A stretch of 5,105 nt of DNA, taken from contig DJYW01000095.1 of assembly GCA_002450255.1 (NCBI GenBank), positions 1-5,105 of the forward strand, in the 5' to 3' direction. Source of the stretch: Gammaproteobacteria bacterium UBA6968. GTDB lineage: Bacteria; Pseudomonadota; Gammaproteobacteria; Pseudomonadales; Azotimanducaceae. Each line of letters begins with the position of its first letter. Position 1 is the first letter of the stretch. The notes beneath the pieces are model-generated. The model did no database searches. It was given only the letters and a program-made list of their open reading frames with translations, and was not told the DNA's origin. Position numbers and translations under genes: made by a program. Below are positions 1 to 4,810 of this stretch, piece after piece.

Positions 1-231
1 ACTATTCCTTAGTGCTTGATGTATCGGAGGCCCATGAAGAATCGGGAGGTGGGCTGTTTCGAGGTATTCGACATGGCGGTGCCCATGATCCGGGTAAAGA
101 TTTAGGCTGGTTGAATGCAACACCCCATGCCAACTTGTTTGAGCGAGAGGCAATCTGAAAAAGTTGTAACAGGGTTCAAAATGCTCCGAGAAGCGGTAAT
201 TTCCCTCTCAGAGCTTTTTCGTCCCAACTAA
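1..231 (+). pseudogene. Amidohydrolase-family (Amidohydro_2, TIM-barrel hydrolase) gene remnant, frameshifted and truncated
   Basis: The frame starting at base 3 enters from outside the window and reads 51 codons to a TGA at 156-158. It contains GGGLFRGIRHGGAHDP, which matches the GGGRFRGIRH...WDP segment in the middle of COG3618/Amidohydro_2 metal-dependent hydrolases (lactonase or dicarboxylate-lactone-type enzymes, usually 280-350 residues). The reading then stops just where the family continues with a segment like LxxDPAFRxGFxxLxxLGLSFDAWxxHPQ. Skipping one base (156) restores a similar string: EKVVTGFKML, then ISLSELFRPN, ending at TAA 229-231. I therefore read this as a gene broken by a one-base shift and cut off soon after, with the C-terminal half of the barrel missing. 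The family match is by eye. A sequencing error could explain the shift but not the missing C-terminus. If the shift is not real, the fragment simply ends at 158. Confidence 0.6.
183..219. terminator. Possible bidirectional intrinsic terminator between convergent genes
   Basis: GCTCCGAGA (183-191) can pair with TCTCAGAGC (206-214), nine positions with one mismatch, and five T follow at 215-219 on the plus strand. Read on the minus strand the mismatch becomes a G-U pair, and the stem is followed by ATTTTG. It lies 37-68 bases beyond the stop of the minus-strand gene ending at 251, the expected place for its terminator. Against it: the 14-base loop is large, the T tract is short, and on the plus strand it overlaps the likely frameshifted tail of the amidohydrolase remnant. 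Confidence 0.4.
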
Positions 232-250
232 GTTTTCATAAAAATTGGCG

Positions 251-1030
251 TTAAGTAGCTGGTCGCTGGGCCAAAGTGCCGTCCCACACCGATGGACCCT
301 CGCAATCAGCATAAGAATTATAGTAATCCAGTGTCGAAGCTCCTCCGCCGCCATTGGCCAGCCAATTTTGATTTTGCATCAGACCGGCAATGCTGTCGTA
401 GATGACAAAGTGCATAAAAGAACCTTTTCGAGAAGCCTGCCCTAGCTGCGGAAGTATTATTGCCCAGCCGATCATTGATAGATCATCTTGATTAGACGCG
501 AGCCAAGAGTCGTGTCTCGCCCTTAACTGCTCACTCGTAACTCCAGGCTTGGCTTTACACCATTCCGTTTGGATAACGCGCCGAGGACTGGCCTCTAGTG
601 CTGGCACGTCCATATACTTATAGAGAACATGATTAAACTTGAAGTGACAGTTACCGACTTCTGAACGCGACTCCATAACTTTGGCAGCCCTTTCCGACTT
701 CTCCCACTTAGTCCAGCCGTCCGCAAACGCAGGTATCGAACCATACACCATGGTGATGTAGTCGGCGGTTTCGTTGGACGAGGTCGCGTGATCATAAAAT
801 GGCGTGAAGTTCACGATGCCAAGTCCGAGCTCCAACCTTTTAAATTCGGACGCAGCGAAGTTTGTTTGTTCCTCTGCATCCTTGAGCGTTTTGCCTGGTT
901 TTAGCTGGCAAACTTCGTACTGCATGCCACCCAATTCGCTTAGTACGATTCCGTCGTACTCTTCATCTGCGGCCCATGCGGCGCCACAAAAAAGCCAAGT
1001 CGCGGCGAAAAGTTGTGTAATGAATCTCAT
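251..1030 (-). CDS. Exported hypothetical protein with two related Cys-x2-Lys-Pro-Gly halves
   Basis: A 259-residue protein that I do not recognise as a named family. Residues 1-20 form a Sec signal peptide (short basic start, hydrophobic core, AWA before the likely cut at 20/21), so it should be periplasmic or secreted. The mature part looks like a tandem duplication. Half one starts near YEVCQLKPG (C41) and has a second cysteine at C128; half two starts near TEWCKAKPG (C158) and has its second at C243. The cysteine spacings are 87 and 85. Each half also has a strand-like stretch (YITMVYGSIPAFADGW, MHFVIYDSIAGLMQNQNW) at a similar depth, ending in tryptophan (W106, W223). This pattern suggests two ferredoxin-like (dimeric alpha-beta barrel type) domains, each perhaps closed by a disulfide; the fold and disulfides are inference. 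The ATG is well supported by AGGAG at 1037-1041 with a six-base spacing. The gene is transcribed alone. Confidence 0.85.
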   Translation of the reverse strand: MRFITQLFAATWLFCGAAWAADEEYDGIVLSELGGMQYEVCQLKPGKTLKDAEEQTNFAASEFKRLELGLGIVNFTPFYDHATSSNETADYITMVYGSIPAFADGWTKWEKSERAAKVMESRSEVGNCHFKFNHVLYKYMDVPALEASPRRVIQTEWCKAKPGVTSEQLRARHDSWLASNQDDLSMIGWAIILPQLGQASRKGSFMHFVIYDSIAGLMQNQNWLANGGGGASTLDYYNSYADCEGPSVWDGTLAQRPAT

Positions 1031-1036
1031 GTTTAT

Positions 1037-1041
1037 CTCCT
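1037..1041 (-). promoter_or_regulatory. Ribosome binding site of the duplicated exported protein gene
   Basis: CTCCT on the plus strand reads AGGAG on the minus strand, six bases before the ATG at 1030. It fixes the start that gives a complete signal peptide. Confidence 0.75.
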
Positions 1042-1121
1042 GATATTTACCAACTCAATTCTTTAAAATTTGAGCGAAAAAGGTGTCCATCACGTGACGG
1101 CCACAACCATTTCAAAAGTAA

Positions 1122-1163
1122 CGCGCGTCACTCAAGGTGTGGAAGAGAGGCACTGACGGCGCG
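1122..1163 (-). terminator. GC-rich hairpin between the two left minus-strand genes, possible terminator
   Basis: CGCGCGTCA (1122-1130) pairs with TGACGGCGCG (1154-1163): nine base pairs with a single bulged G at 1159, around a 23-base loop. On the minus strand the stem is followed by TTACTTTTG, a broken T-rich run, and lies just downstream of the stop at 1187-1189. It could therefore end transcription of the small HGGxSTG-like gene before the next one. The long loop and interrupted T run make this weak. The left arm also sits inside an imperfect palindrome (1118-1131), so an operator for the gene starting at 1030 is an alternative. Confidence 0.35.
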
Positions 1164-1186
1164 ACATGCACCCTAATCCTTTGCTC

Positions 1187-1519
1187 TTAAGCCCGAATTT
1201 GCCTCGAGTAGACGCTGTGAACTTTATCTCGGGTTAATTTCCAAAGATAGCAACCCTCCAGTTCTGCCTCCCTCATGACTCGCTTCATCTCGCCCGGGTA
1301 ATACCGCTCCTTAGCCTGCTTTTCGCGCCAGTTCTTGTAACGCCCATACTTGGTGTTTGCGACTGAGATAGCGGCTCGGCGTTCGGACGTCTTGGGGAGT
1401 GTGCTGAGGACGCCATGGAGCCTACACCGGTGTTTGCCCTCCATGGGGAACTCCGCACGAGGCGCACCTGAGCGTGTCTTATAGCTGCATTTAATGGGTG
1501 TTTGGGCAGGATCATTCAT
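1187..1519 (-). CDS. Degenerate HGGxSTG-domain protein
   Basis: A 110-residue basic protein. Residues 11-61 follow the plan of HGGxSTG-domain proteins (consensus roughly CxAKTRSGxPCxxPAMxNGRCRxHGGxSTGPKTxEGxxRIxxANxKHGRY). Here one sees C11, KTRSGAP (14-20), CRLHG (32-36), LST (38-40), PKT (42-44), then SVANTKYGRY (52-61). These proteins are common in phages, prophages and integrated elements of proteobacteria; their function is unknown to me, and the Cys/His set suggests a small metal-binding knob. Three hallmark positions are changed: the second cysteine is R21 (CGT, one transition from TGT), HGG has become HGV, and STG has become STL. The lysine- and arginine-rich tail (62-110) has no recognisable domain. 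The start is uncertain: there is no good Shine-Dalgarno sequence before the ATG at 1519, and Met26 would begin inside the domain. It may be a decaying gene that remains open by chance, or a diverged functional one. Confidence 0.65.
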   Translation of the reverse strand: MNDPAQTPIKCSYKTRSGAPRAEFPMEGKHRCRLHGVLSTLPKTSERRAAISVANTKYGRYKNWREKQAKERYYPGEMKRVMREAELEGCYLWKLTRDKVHSVYSRQIRA

Positions 1520-1558
1520 GGGCTCATGTCTTTTTTGTAAGTTGGCTGTCTGCGGGAG

Positions 1559-1569
1559 GCGGTATCCCG
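1559..1569 (+). repeat. Left arm of 11-bp perfect inverted repeat (GCGGTATCCCG)
   Basis: GCGGTATCCCG here is repeated in reverse complement as CGGGATACCGC at 1920-1930. The match is exactly 11 bp and does not extend on either side. This arm is also part of a local hairpin, CGGGA (1553-1557) with TCCCG (1565-1569), with a seven-base loop. Confidence 0.6.
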
Positions 1570-1603
1570 ATTAGCGCGGCCTCAACATCGTACGAGGAGA
1601 ATG

Positions 1604-1613
1604 TCATATATGA
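1604..1613. repeat. 10-bp palindrome TCATATATGA
   Basis: A perfect 10-bp palindrome, twelve bases to the left of a second palindrome sharing the CATAT/ATATG core. The pair lies upstream of the minus-strand HGGxSTG-like gene and could be an operator, but nothing identifies a regulator. Confidence 0.4.
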
Positions 1614-1625
1614 GCGGAAGCTGAC

Positions 1626-1637
1626 ACGCATATGCGT
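1626..1637. repeat. 12-bp perfect palindrome ACGCATATGCGT
   Basis: A perfect 12-bp palindrome in non-coding DNA, a typical size for the site of a dimeric DNA-binding protein. It is about 107 bp upstream of the start at 1519. Function is not known. Confidence 0.5.
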
Positions 1638-1718
1638 TTAGAGGGGTGCGGGTTCGCGCAAGGGCCATATATTTTTTGGGTGTGGGTGGCCAGGGACCCT
1701 CCAATGGGCCTGATCAAG

Positions 1719-1739
1719 TGGCGGTATATTTGGCGGTAT
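1719..1739 (+). repeat. Tandem direct repeat TGGCGGTAT x2, 12-bp period
   Basis: TGGCGGTAT occurs at 1719-1727 and 1731-1739 with three bases between, a 12-bp period close to one helical turn. The shorter core GCGGTAT recurs at 1559-1565 and inverted at 1924-1930. Short, helically phased G-rich direct repeats of this kind are seen beside tyrosine-integrase genes and in iteron-type control sites; which applies here cannot be told from the window. Confidence 0.6.
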
Positions 1740-1818
1740 GTCACGGCAGCGAATATAAAAAAATAATAAAAACAGTAGGTTATGGAATCTGCTCAGTGGA
1801 ACCCGTAGCTACCACTTT

Positions 1819-1841
1819 TTATCTCAGGGCTTCCCAGATAA
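1819..1841. repeat. Hairpin-forming inverted repeat TTATCT...AGATAA
   Basis: TTATCT (1819-1824) pairs with AGATAA (1836-1841), and GGG (1827-1829) with CCC (1833-1835) inside, leaving a three-base loop and a two-base bulge. No T run follows on either strand, so it is not a classical terminator. It lies 106-128 bases past the stop of the CoA-transferase gene and could be a 3'-end stabilising structure. Confidence 0.4.
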
Positions 1842-1853
1842 TACGCAACTTTC

Positions 1854-1897
1854 AGTTTTCATTAATAAAAATACGATTATCGAACAGTATGAAAACT
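1854..1897. repeat. 9-bp perfect inverted repeat AGTTTTCAT / ATGAAAACT around CGATTATCG
   Basis: AGTTTTCAT (1854-1862) and ATGAAAACT (1889-1897) are perfect reverse complements separated by 26 bases. Between them is the odd-centred palindrome CGATTATCG (1874-1882). It lies within 100 bp of the end of the CoA-transferase gene. It could be a recombinase or regulator site, or an A/T-rich structure at the operon's end. Confidence 0.45.
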
Positions 1898-1919
1898 TGC
1901 CAAACATCATGGCGTTGTC

Positions 1920-1930
1920 CGGGATACCGC
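1920..1930 (-). repeat. Right arm of 11-bp perfect inverted repeat (CGGGATACCGC)
   Basis: Reverse complement of GCGGTATCCCG at 1559-1569. It lies 17 bases from the stop codon of the CoA-transferase gene. No target-site duplication flanks the two arms, so they are not shown to be transposon ends. Confidence 0.6.
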
Positions 1931-1946
1931 TTTTGCGATTTCGCTT

Positions 1947-3152
1947 TTAGAGGTCGCTGCTTAAGATTCCAGCATCTTGCCAAGCTCTCAGTGTTGCTTC
2001 GTCGAATCCTACTTCAGACAACACTTCGTGATTATTCGCGCCTCTGGGCGCTGCCGCCGAGAGCGCGCCCGAATCTTTACCGTTGAATAACCAAGGTCCC
2101 TTGGGCAGGCGAATTTCATGATCGCCAACTAGTGAAGTGTAAGTAGGGTCTGCAGATTTAGCCCAATCTGTCTCCAGCAAATCTGCCGCTGTTCGTACCT
2201 TGCCGACTGCAAGCCCACCTGCACCAGACACTTGGTATTCGAGCTCCTCGAAGCTTCGAAATGACCGCATCCAATTTTGAACCTCATCCAGTAGGGCTTT
2301 TAAATTCTTTCTGCGTAGTGCGGGTGTGGCAAAGCGCGAGTCGGTTCGGAGATCGCTTCGCCCCATCATTCCGCAGTAACGCATGAATACACCCGACGAG
2401 ACAGGCGATGCAGCTATGGTCACGAGGCTGCCGTCTGCGACCTTAAAGATTGGCGACTCAGGTGCGCCAAGCGCCAAGGGCTCATCTGTGGCATCCAGTT
2501 CGTTGATTTGCGCATGAAGCCTCTCATTCACAGCGAGCATCGTCGCCATCATTGAAACGTCGCCATGAAGACCAGTGCCTGTGGCATTGCGCTTGTTCAG
2601 ACCTGCAAGCACTGCAATTGCGCCTTCTAAACCTGTGTAGACATCAGCATGGCTCGCCCAATCCGTCACTGGCTGCAATAAATCGTCACCAAAGTGGTCC
2701 ATTTGAGTCTGTGTCGCCCCGGATTCGGCCTGGACGGTCGGCGCAAAGGCAGGTCGTGTCGACCAAGGAGTGTTCTGCCCGAAACCGGACATCGAAACAT
2801 AAACAACTGCTGGATTCTGTTGGCGAACGGATTCGTAATCTAAGCCGAAAGTTTTCATGGTGCCCGGACGAAAATTTTCGACGATTACGTCGGCTTTATG
2901 GCACAACTTGAGCACTGCTTCTCGCGCTTCGGGCCAATTTAGATCAATGCTGAGGTTCCGTTTACCGCCATTAAGCTGCAAGTAATAGGCGCTTTGGCCT
3001 TGTATTTGCGGTGCTGCAATTCGTCCGATATCGCCAGACGGTGGCTCTACCTTCGTGACTTGCGCGCCTAATTCAGCAAGGATGCGCGTACAGGTTGGTC
3101 CCGCAAGCACTCGGGTAAAATCGAGTACTCGAATGTTTTCTAATGGTTTCAC
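1947..3152 (-). CDS. CaiB/BaiF (family III) CoA-transferase
   Basis: A 401-residue cytoplasmic enzyme of normal family length. Family III enzymes move CoA between organic acids through an aspartyl-CoA anhydride. Visible hallmarks: LDFTRVLAGPTCTRILAELGAQVTKVE (10-36, the N-terminal nucleotide-binding strand and helix), YYLQLNGGKRNLSIDL (56-71), VIVENFRPG (89-97), YVSMSGFG (118-125), and SHADVYTGLEGAIAVLAGL (167-185), in which D170 is the expected catalytic aspartate. The C-terminal closing segment GANNHEVLSEVGF (371-383) is intact. The start is GTG at 3150-3152, overlapping by one base the TAG of the upstream hydratase gene and preceded by GAGGGGG (3157-3163), so translation is probably coupled. 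The pairing suggests it activates an acid, or recycles CoA, for a beta-oxidation-like route. The substrate (carnitine-like, steroid side chain, aromatic or dicarboxylic acid) cannot be assigned. Confidence 0.93.
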   Translation of the reverse strand: MKPLENIRVLDFTRVLAGPTCTRILAELGAQVTKVEPPSGDIGRIAAPQIQGQSAYYLQLNGGKRNLSIDLNWPEAREAVLKLCHKADVIVENFRPGTMKTFGLDYESVRQQNPAVVYVSMSGFGQNTPWSTRPAFAPTVQAESGATQTQMDHFGDDLLQPVTDWASHADVYTGLEGAIAVLAGLNKRNATGTGLHGDVSMMATMLAVNERLHAQINELDATDEPLALGAPESPIFKVADGSLVTIAASPVSSGVFMRYCGMMGRSDLRTDSRFATPALRRKNLKALLDEVQNWMRSFRSFEELEYQVSGAGGLAVGKVRTAADLLETDWAKSADPTYTSLVGDHEIRLPKGPWLFNGKDSGALSAAAPRGANNHEVLSEVGFDEATLRAWQDAGILSSDL

Positions 3153-3901
3153 TAGTCCCCCTCAAAGACTGCTGTTCCTGGTCCGGTCTCATGCATCGCT
3201 TTCATACCGCGCTTTACATCCTTACTGGCCCACATCGGAGCGAGTTCATCAGTAAGCGCGAGATCTGCTGCTCGCACACCGTCAGTGCTCGCTAGTCGAG
3301 CTATACGTTTAATTGCGCTTAGTGCCAACGTTGGGCCTGAGGCAAGCTGCTGCGCTAGGGATAGCGACGCGGAATTTAACTCGTCGTCGCTCGTCACCAA
3401 GTTGATCACACCCCAACGCTCTAATACATCCGGACTGTACCGACGTCCGAGCATGGCGATTTCTCTGGCTCGAGCCGGCCCGGCCCGTTCAGTTAATCGT
3501 TGTACAGCACCAAGTAATGGAGCGAGCCCGATAGCAACTTCTACGGAGCCAATCTGTGCTGATTGCGCGGCGACAATAAAGTCGCAGGCAAGGGCAAGTT
3601 CAAATCCGCCACCCAGCACGGCACCATGAACGGCCGCGACGGTGGGTATGGGTATCGACTCTAATCTGTCGAGGGTGACTGATGCATCAACACCCCCACT
3701 GTCCAAGGCGGAGACATCCGCACCGGCACAAAAGTGGCGCAAGTCACTTCGTATTAAAATAGCACGCATACCGTCCGCAACTGCGCGCTCCTGAGCACAA
3801 CAAAACTCTTCGATGAAGTCGCGACCTATCAAGTTGTGTGGTGGGTTGCTGAGCGTTACTACTCCGACCGATCCGAGCGCTTCTAGAGTGATCATGTTCA
3901 T
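3152..3901 (-). CDS. Enoyl-CoA hydratase/isomerase (crotonase family)
   Basis: A 249-residue crotonase-fold protein that would add water across a trans-2-enoyl-CoA double bond, or act as a related isomerase, in the cytoplasm. The first oxyanion-hole segment is HFCAGADV (56-63); the second is HGAVLGGGFELALACDF (92-108). Both glutamates of true hydratases are present with the canonical 20-residue spacing: E101 (GGGFELA) and E121 (SVEVAIGL), matching E144 and E164 of rat mitochondrial hydratase. The usual PGAGGTQRL that follows is APLLGAVQRL here, a departure that may alter the acyl pocket. The start is ATG at 3899-3901 with a perfect AGGAGG seven bases upstream; a second Met at residue 3 has poorer spacing. 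It is the first gene of a two-gene operon with the CoA-transferase and is transcribed away from the GNAT gene. Its physiological substrate is not evident. Confidence 0.92.
   Translation of the reverse strand: MNMITLEALGSVGVVTLSNPPHNLIGRDFIEEFCCAQERAVADGMRAILIRSDLRHFCAGADVSALDSGGVDASVTLDRLESIPIPTVAAVHGAVLGGGFELALACDFIVAAQSAQIGSVEVAIGLAPLLGAVQRLTERAGPARAREIAMLGRRYSPDVLERWGVINLVTSDDELNSASLSLAQQLASGPTLALSAIKRIARLASTDGVRAADLALTDELAPMWASKDVKRGMKAMHETGPGTAVFEGD
3157..3163 (-). promoter_or_regulatory. Ribosome binding site deciding the GTG start of the CoA-transferase
   Basis: The minus strand reads GAGGGGG here, then ACTA and the GTG start. It lies inside the last codons of the hydratase gene and supports reinitiation at TAGTG. 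Confidence 0.65.
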
Positions 3902-3908
3902 CTGGTTT

Positions 3909-3914
3909 CCTCCT
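3909..3914 (-). promoter_or_regulatory. Ribosome binding site of the enoyl-CoA hydratase
   Basis: CCTCCT on the plus strand gives a full AGGAGG on the minus strand, seven bases before the ATG at 3901. It picks the first of two nearby in-frame Met codons. Confidence 0.8.
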
Positions 3915-4030
3915 GTACTTTCTCCATCGATAGGTCGAAAGATTGCACCTGAGTGCGGAACCCGTCAAACATCGTCGATTTTCGTCTATTTTCTCCAGAT
4001 AAATGGAGGAAAGGGCCTCGCTCCGGTGAT

Positions 4031-4065
4031 CTGAGACAAAAACGTTACCATTACCGCGGTCTCAG
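4031..4065. repeat. 7-bp inverted repeat CTGAGAC / GTCTCAG
   Basis: CTGAGAC at 4031-4037 faces GTCTCAG at 4059-4065, with 21 bases between. A third copy in the direct orientation is at 4130-4136, 15 bases before the GNAT start codon. All three lie in the divergent promoter region. Confidence 0.5.
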
Positions 4066-4150
4066 GCAGTGAGCATGGAGCGTACATATTTGACAACCTA
4101 GTCGCTGGCAACGACGCTGGTAACCTTACCTGAGACGCGAGTAGCTTAAA

Positions 4151-4780
4151 TTGGAATTACTGGCAGTAACGGATGATGCGGTCGAACAGTTTTCGGCGGA
4201 CATCCCTGAACTCATGTGGTCGACCGGGCCCATTTCCTATGAGTACCACTTCGGCACAAGAGAATTGTTCAATGCAGTCGCATTAGGATCCTGGCGGCAT
4301 CGTGGCTCACTTTTCGGTTTTGACGCTGCAACAGTTGCGGTTGAAGATGGACGTTTTATGGGCGTTGAGATAGGAATGAATGGAGCGGAATACAGGGATC
4401 GTCAGGCCGCGCTTGGACCTGTATGGCAAAAACTGATCGCCGACGGCGACATTGACCCCAATGTAATTCCGGGTGTGCTCCAAAGATCAGACCATGCCAG
4501 CTGGCTGAACCCCGTCTTACATGCAGACACCTATTACGTACATGCGCTGGCCGTAAAACCCGAGTTTCGTGGTAAGCGTATCGGTTACCAACTAATTGAT
4601 GGGGCTATCAATCGAGCAAAAGAGCAGGGTTACAAAAGGTTTCAGCTGGACGTTCTTTCAGATAACCCAGCCGTAGAATTTTACCGCGCTGTGGGGTTAG
4701 AGCTTCTAGCCGAGACTCGCGCACCGAAACCGGCGGAGTATGGAGTGCCGCCAGAGTATCGAATGGGGATGAATCTCTGA
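4151..4780 (+). CDS. GNAT-family N-acetyltransferase
   Basis: A 209-residue cytoplasmic enzyme predicted to transfer an acyl group from acyl-CoA to an amine; the acceptor is unknown. The GNAT core is in the C-terminal half: YYVHALAVKPEFRGKRIG (128-145) is strand beta4 plus the pyrophosphate-binding loop (R140-G-K-R-I-G145), followed by helix LIDGAINRAKEQGY (148-161), strand FQLDVL (164-169), then NPAVEFYRAVGLELL (172-186), the usual motif B region. The N-terminal 125 residues (with WSTGPISYEYHFG near 23-35) have no motif I can name and probably form the acceptor side. The start is uncertain: the frame opens after TAG at 4142-4144, TTG at 4151 is the only usable codon before Met22 (ATG 4214), and neither has a good ribosome binding site. 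A luciferase-like oxidoreductase gene follows 30 bases after its stop, probably in the same transcript. Confidence 0.85.
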   Translation: MELLAVTDDAVEQFSADIPELMWSTGPISYEYHFGTRELFNAVALGSWRHRGSLFGFDAATVAVEDGRFMGVEIGMNGAEYRDRQAALGPVWQKLIADGDIDPNVIPGVLQRSDHASWLNPVLHADTYYVHALAVKPEFRGKRIGYQLIDGAINRAKEQGYKRFQLDVLSDNPAVEFYRAVGLELLAETRAPKPAEYGVPPEYRMGMNL

Positions 4781-4797
4781 TGGCTGAGTCACATAGA

Positions 4798-4802
4798 AAG
4801 GA
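4798..4802 (+). promoter_or_regulatory. Ribosome binding site deciding the TTG start of the LLM oxidoreductase
   Basis: AAGGA is followed by eight bases and then TTG at 4811. No ATG or GTG is available in this frame between the upstream TGA (4778-4780) and TTG. Confidence 0.6.
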
Positions 4803-4810
4803 ACAGTAAG

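Larger units (their letters stand above)
1520..1946. other. 427-bp non-coding, repeat-rich block
   Basis: No convincing gene lies here on either strand; the longest open frame crosses into the antisense of the CoA-transferase gene. The block holds several palindromes and inverted repeats, three direct and one inverted GCGGTAT boxes, and a very A/T-rich stretch at 1751-1783. It separates the degenerate HGGxSTG gene from the CoA-transferase operon. On the minus strand it would carry the promoter of the small gene and the 3' end of the operon transcript, but I see no clear -35/-10 pair and no convincing terminator. Its make-up resembles an attachment or control region of an integrative element, which is inference. 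Confidence 0.5.
3902..4150. promoter_or_regulatory. Divergent intergenic region with CTGAGAC boxes
   Basis: This 249-bp region lies between the minus-strand hydratase operon and the plus-strand GNAT gene, and should hold both promoters. CTGAGAC occurs at 4031-4037 and 4130-4136 on the plus strand and inverted (GTCTCAG) at 4059-4065; the last two share the longer CCTGAGAC. A consensus -35 hexamer TTGACA lies at 4090-4095, facing the GNAT gene, but no good -10 sits at 16-18 bp. For the operon, TTGACG on the minus strand (3963-3968) has only a poor -10. The boxes look like operators for a local regulator, but no regulator gene is in the window. Confidence 0.5.

Noticed and set aside
804..1043. 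79-codon plus-strand frame opposite the exported protein's N-terminus
   Set aside because: Antisense to a gene with a signal peptide and a good ribosome binding site.
1595..1624. AGGAG followed by ATG and a four-codon plus-strand frame
   Set aside because: Good spacing, but it stops after four codons. It may be a lost gene start or chance, and cannot be supported as a gene.
1495..1639. 48-codon plus-strand frame without a start codon, ending at TAG 1637-1639
   Set aside because: No start codon, partly antisense to the HGGxSTG-like gene, no similarity I recognise.
1650..1670. GGTTCG motif as a tRNA T-loop
   Set aside because: The flanking bases do not form a five-pair T stem, and no cloverleaf or acceptor stem can be drawn.
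1559..1930. Miniature inverted-repeat transposable element bounded by the 11-bp repeats
   Set aside because: No target-site duplication outside the arms (GGAG on the left, TTTT on the right) and no longer terminal similarity.
1935..1948. GCGATTTCGC hairpin with T-rich flanks as terminator
   Set aside because: The stem is four base pairs with a two-base loop, too small to form; the T run lies on the strand opposite to the transcript that ends here.
1646..2086. 146-codon plus-strand open frame
   Set aside because: Its right third is antisense to the CoA-transferase C-terminus, and the rest crosses A/T-rich repeats. It has no ribosome binding site, no recognisable domain and an erratic composition.
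2552..2911. 119-codon plus-strand open frame inside the CoA-transferase gene
   Set aside because: Antisense to a strongly conserved enzyme, with no domain and no ribosome binding site.
3285..3629. 114-codon plus-strand open frame inside the hydratase gene
   Set aside because: Antisense to a well-supported crotonase; rich in Ser, Ala and Arg as expected of a shadow frame.
3744..3968. 74-codon minus-strand frame overlapping the hydratase start
   Set aside because: Out of frame with the crotonase, which has a perfect ribosome binding site; a shadow.
4090..4118. Complete sigma-70 promoter for the GNAT gene
   Set aside because: The -35 TTGACA is perfect, but the -10 at 17 bp is GACGCT with only two matches, so only the -35 is noted.
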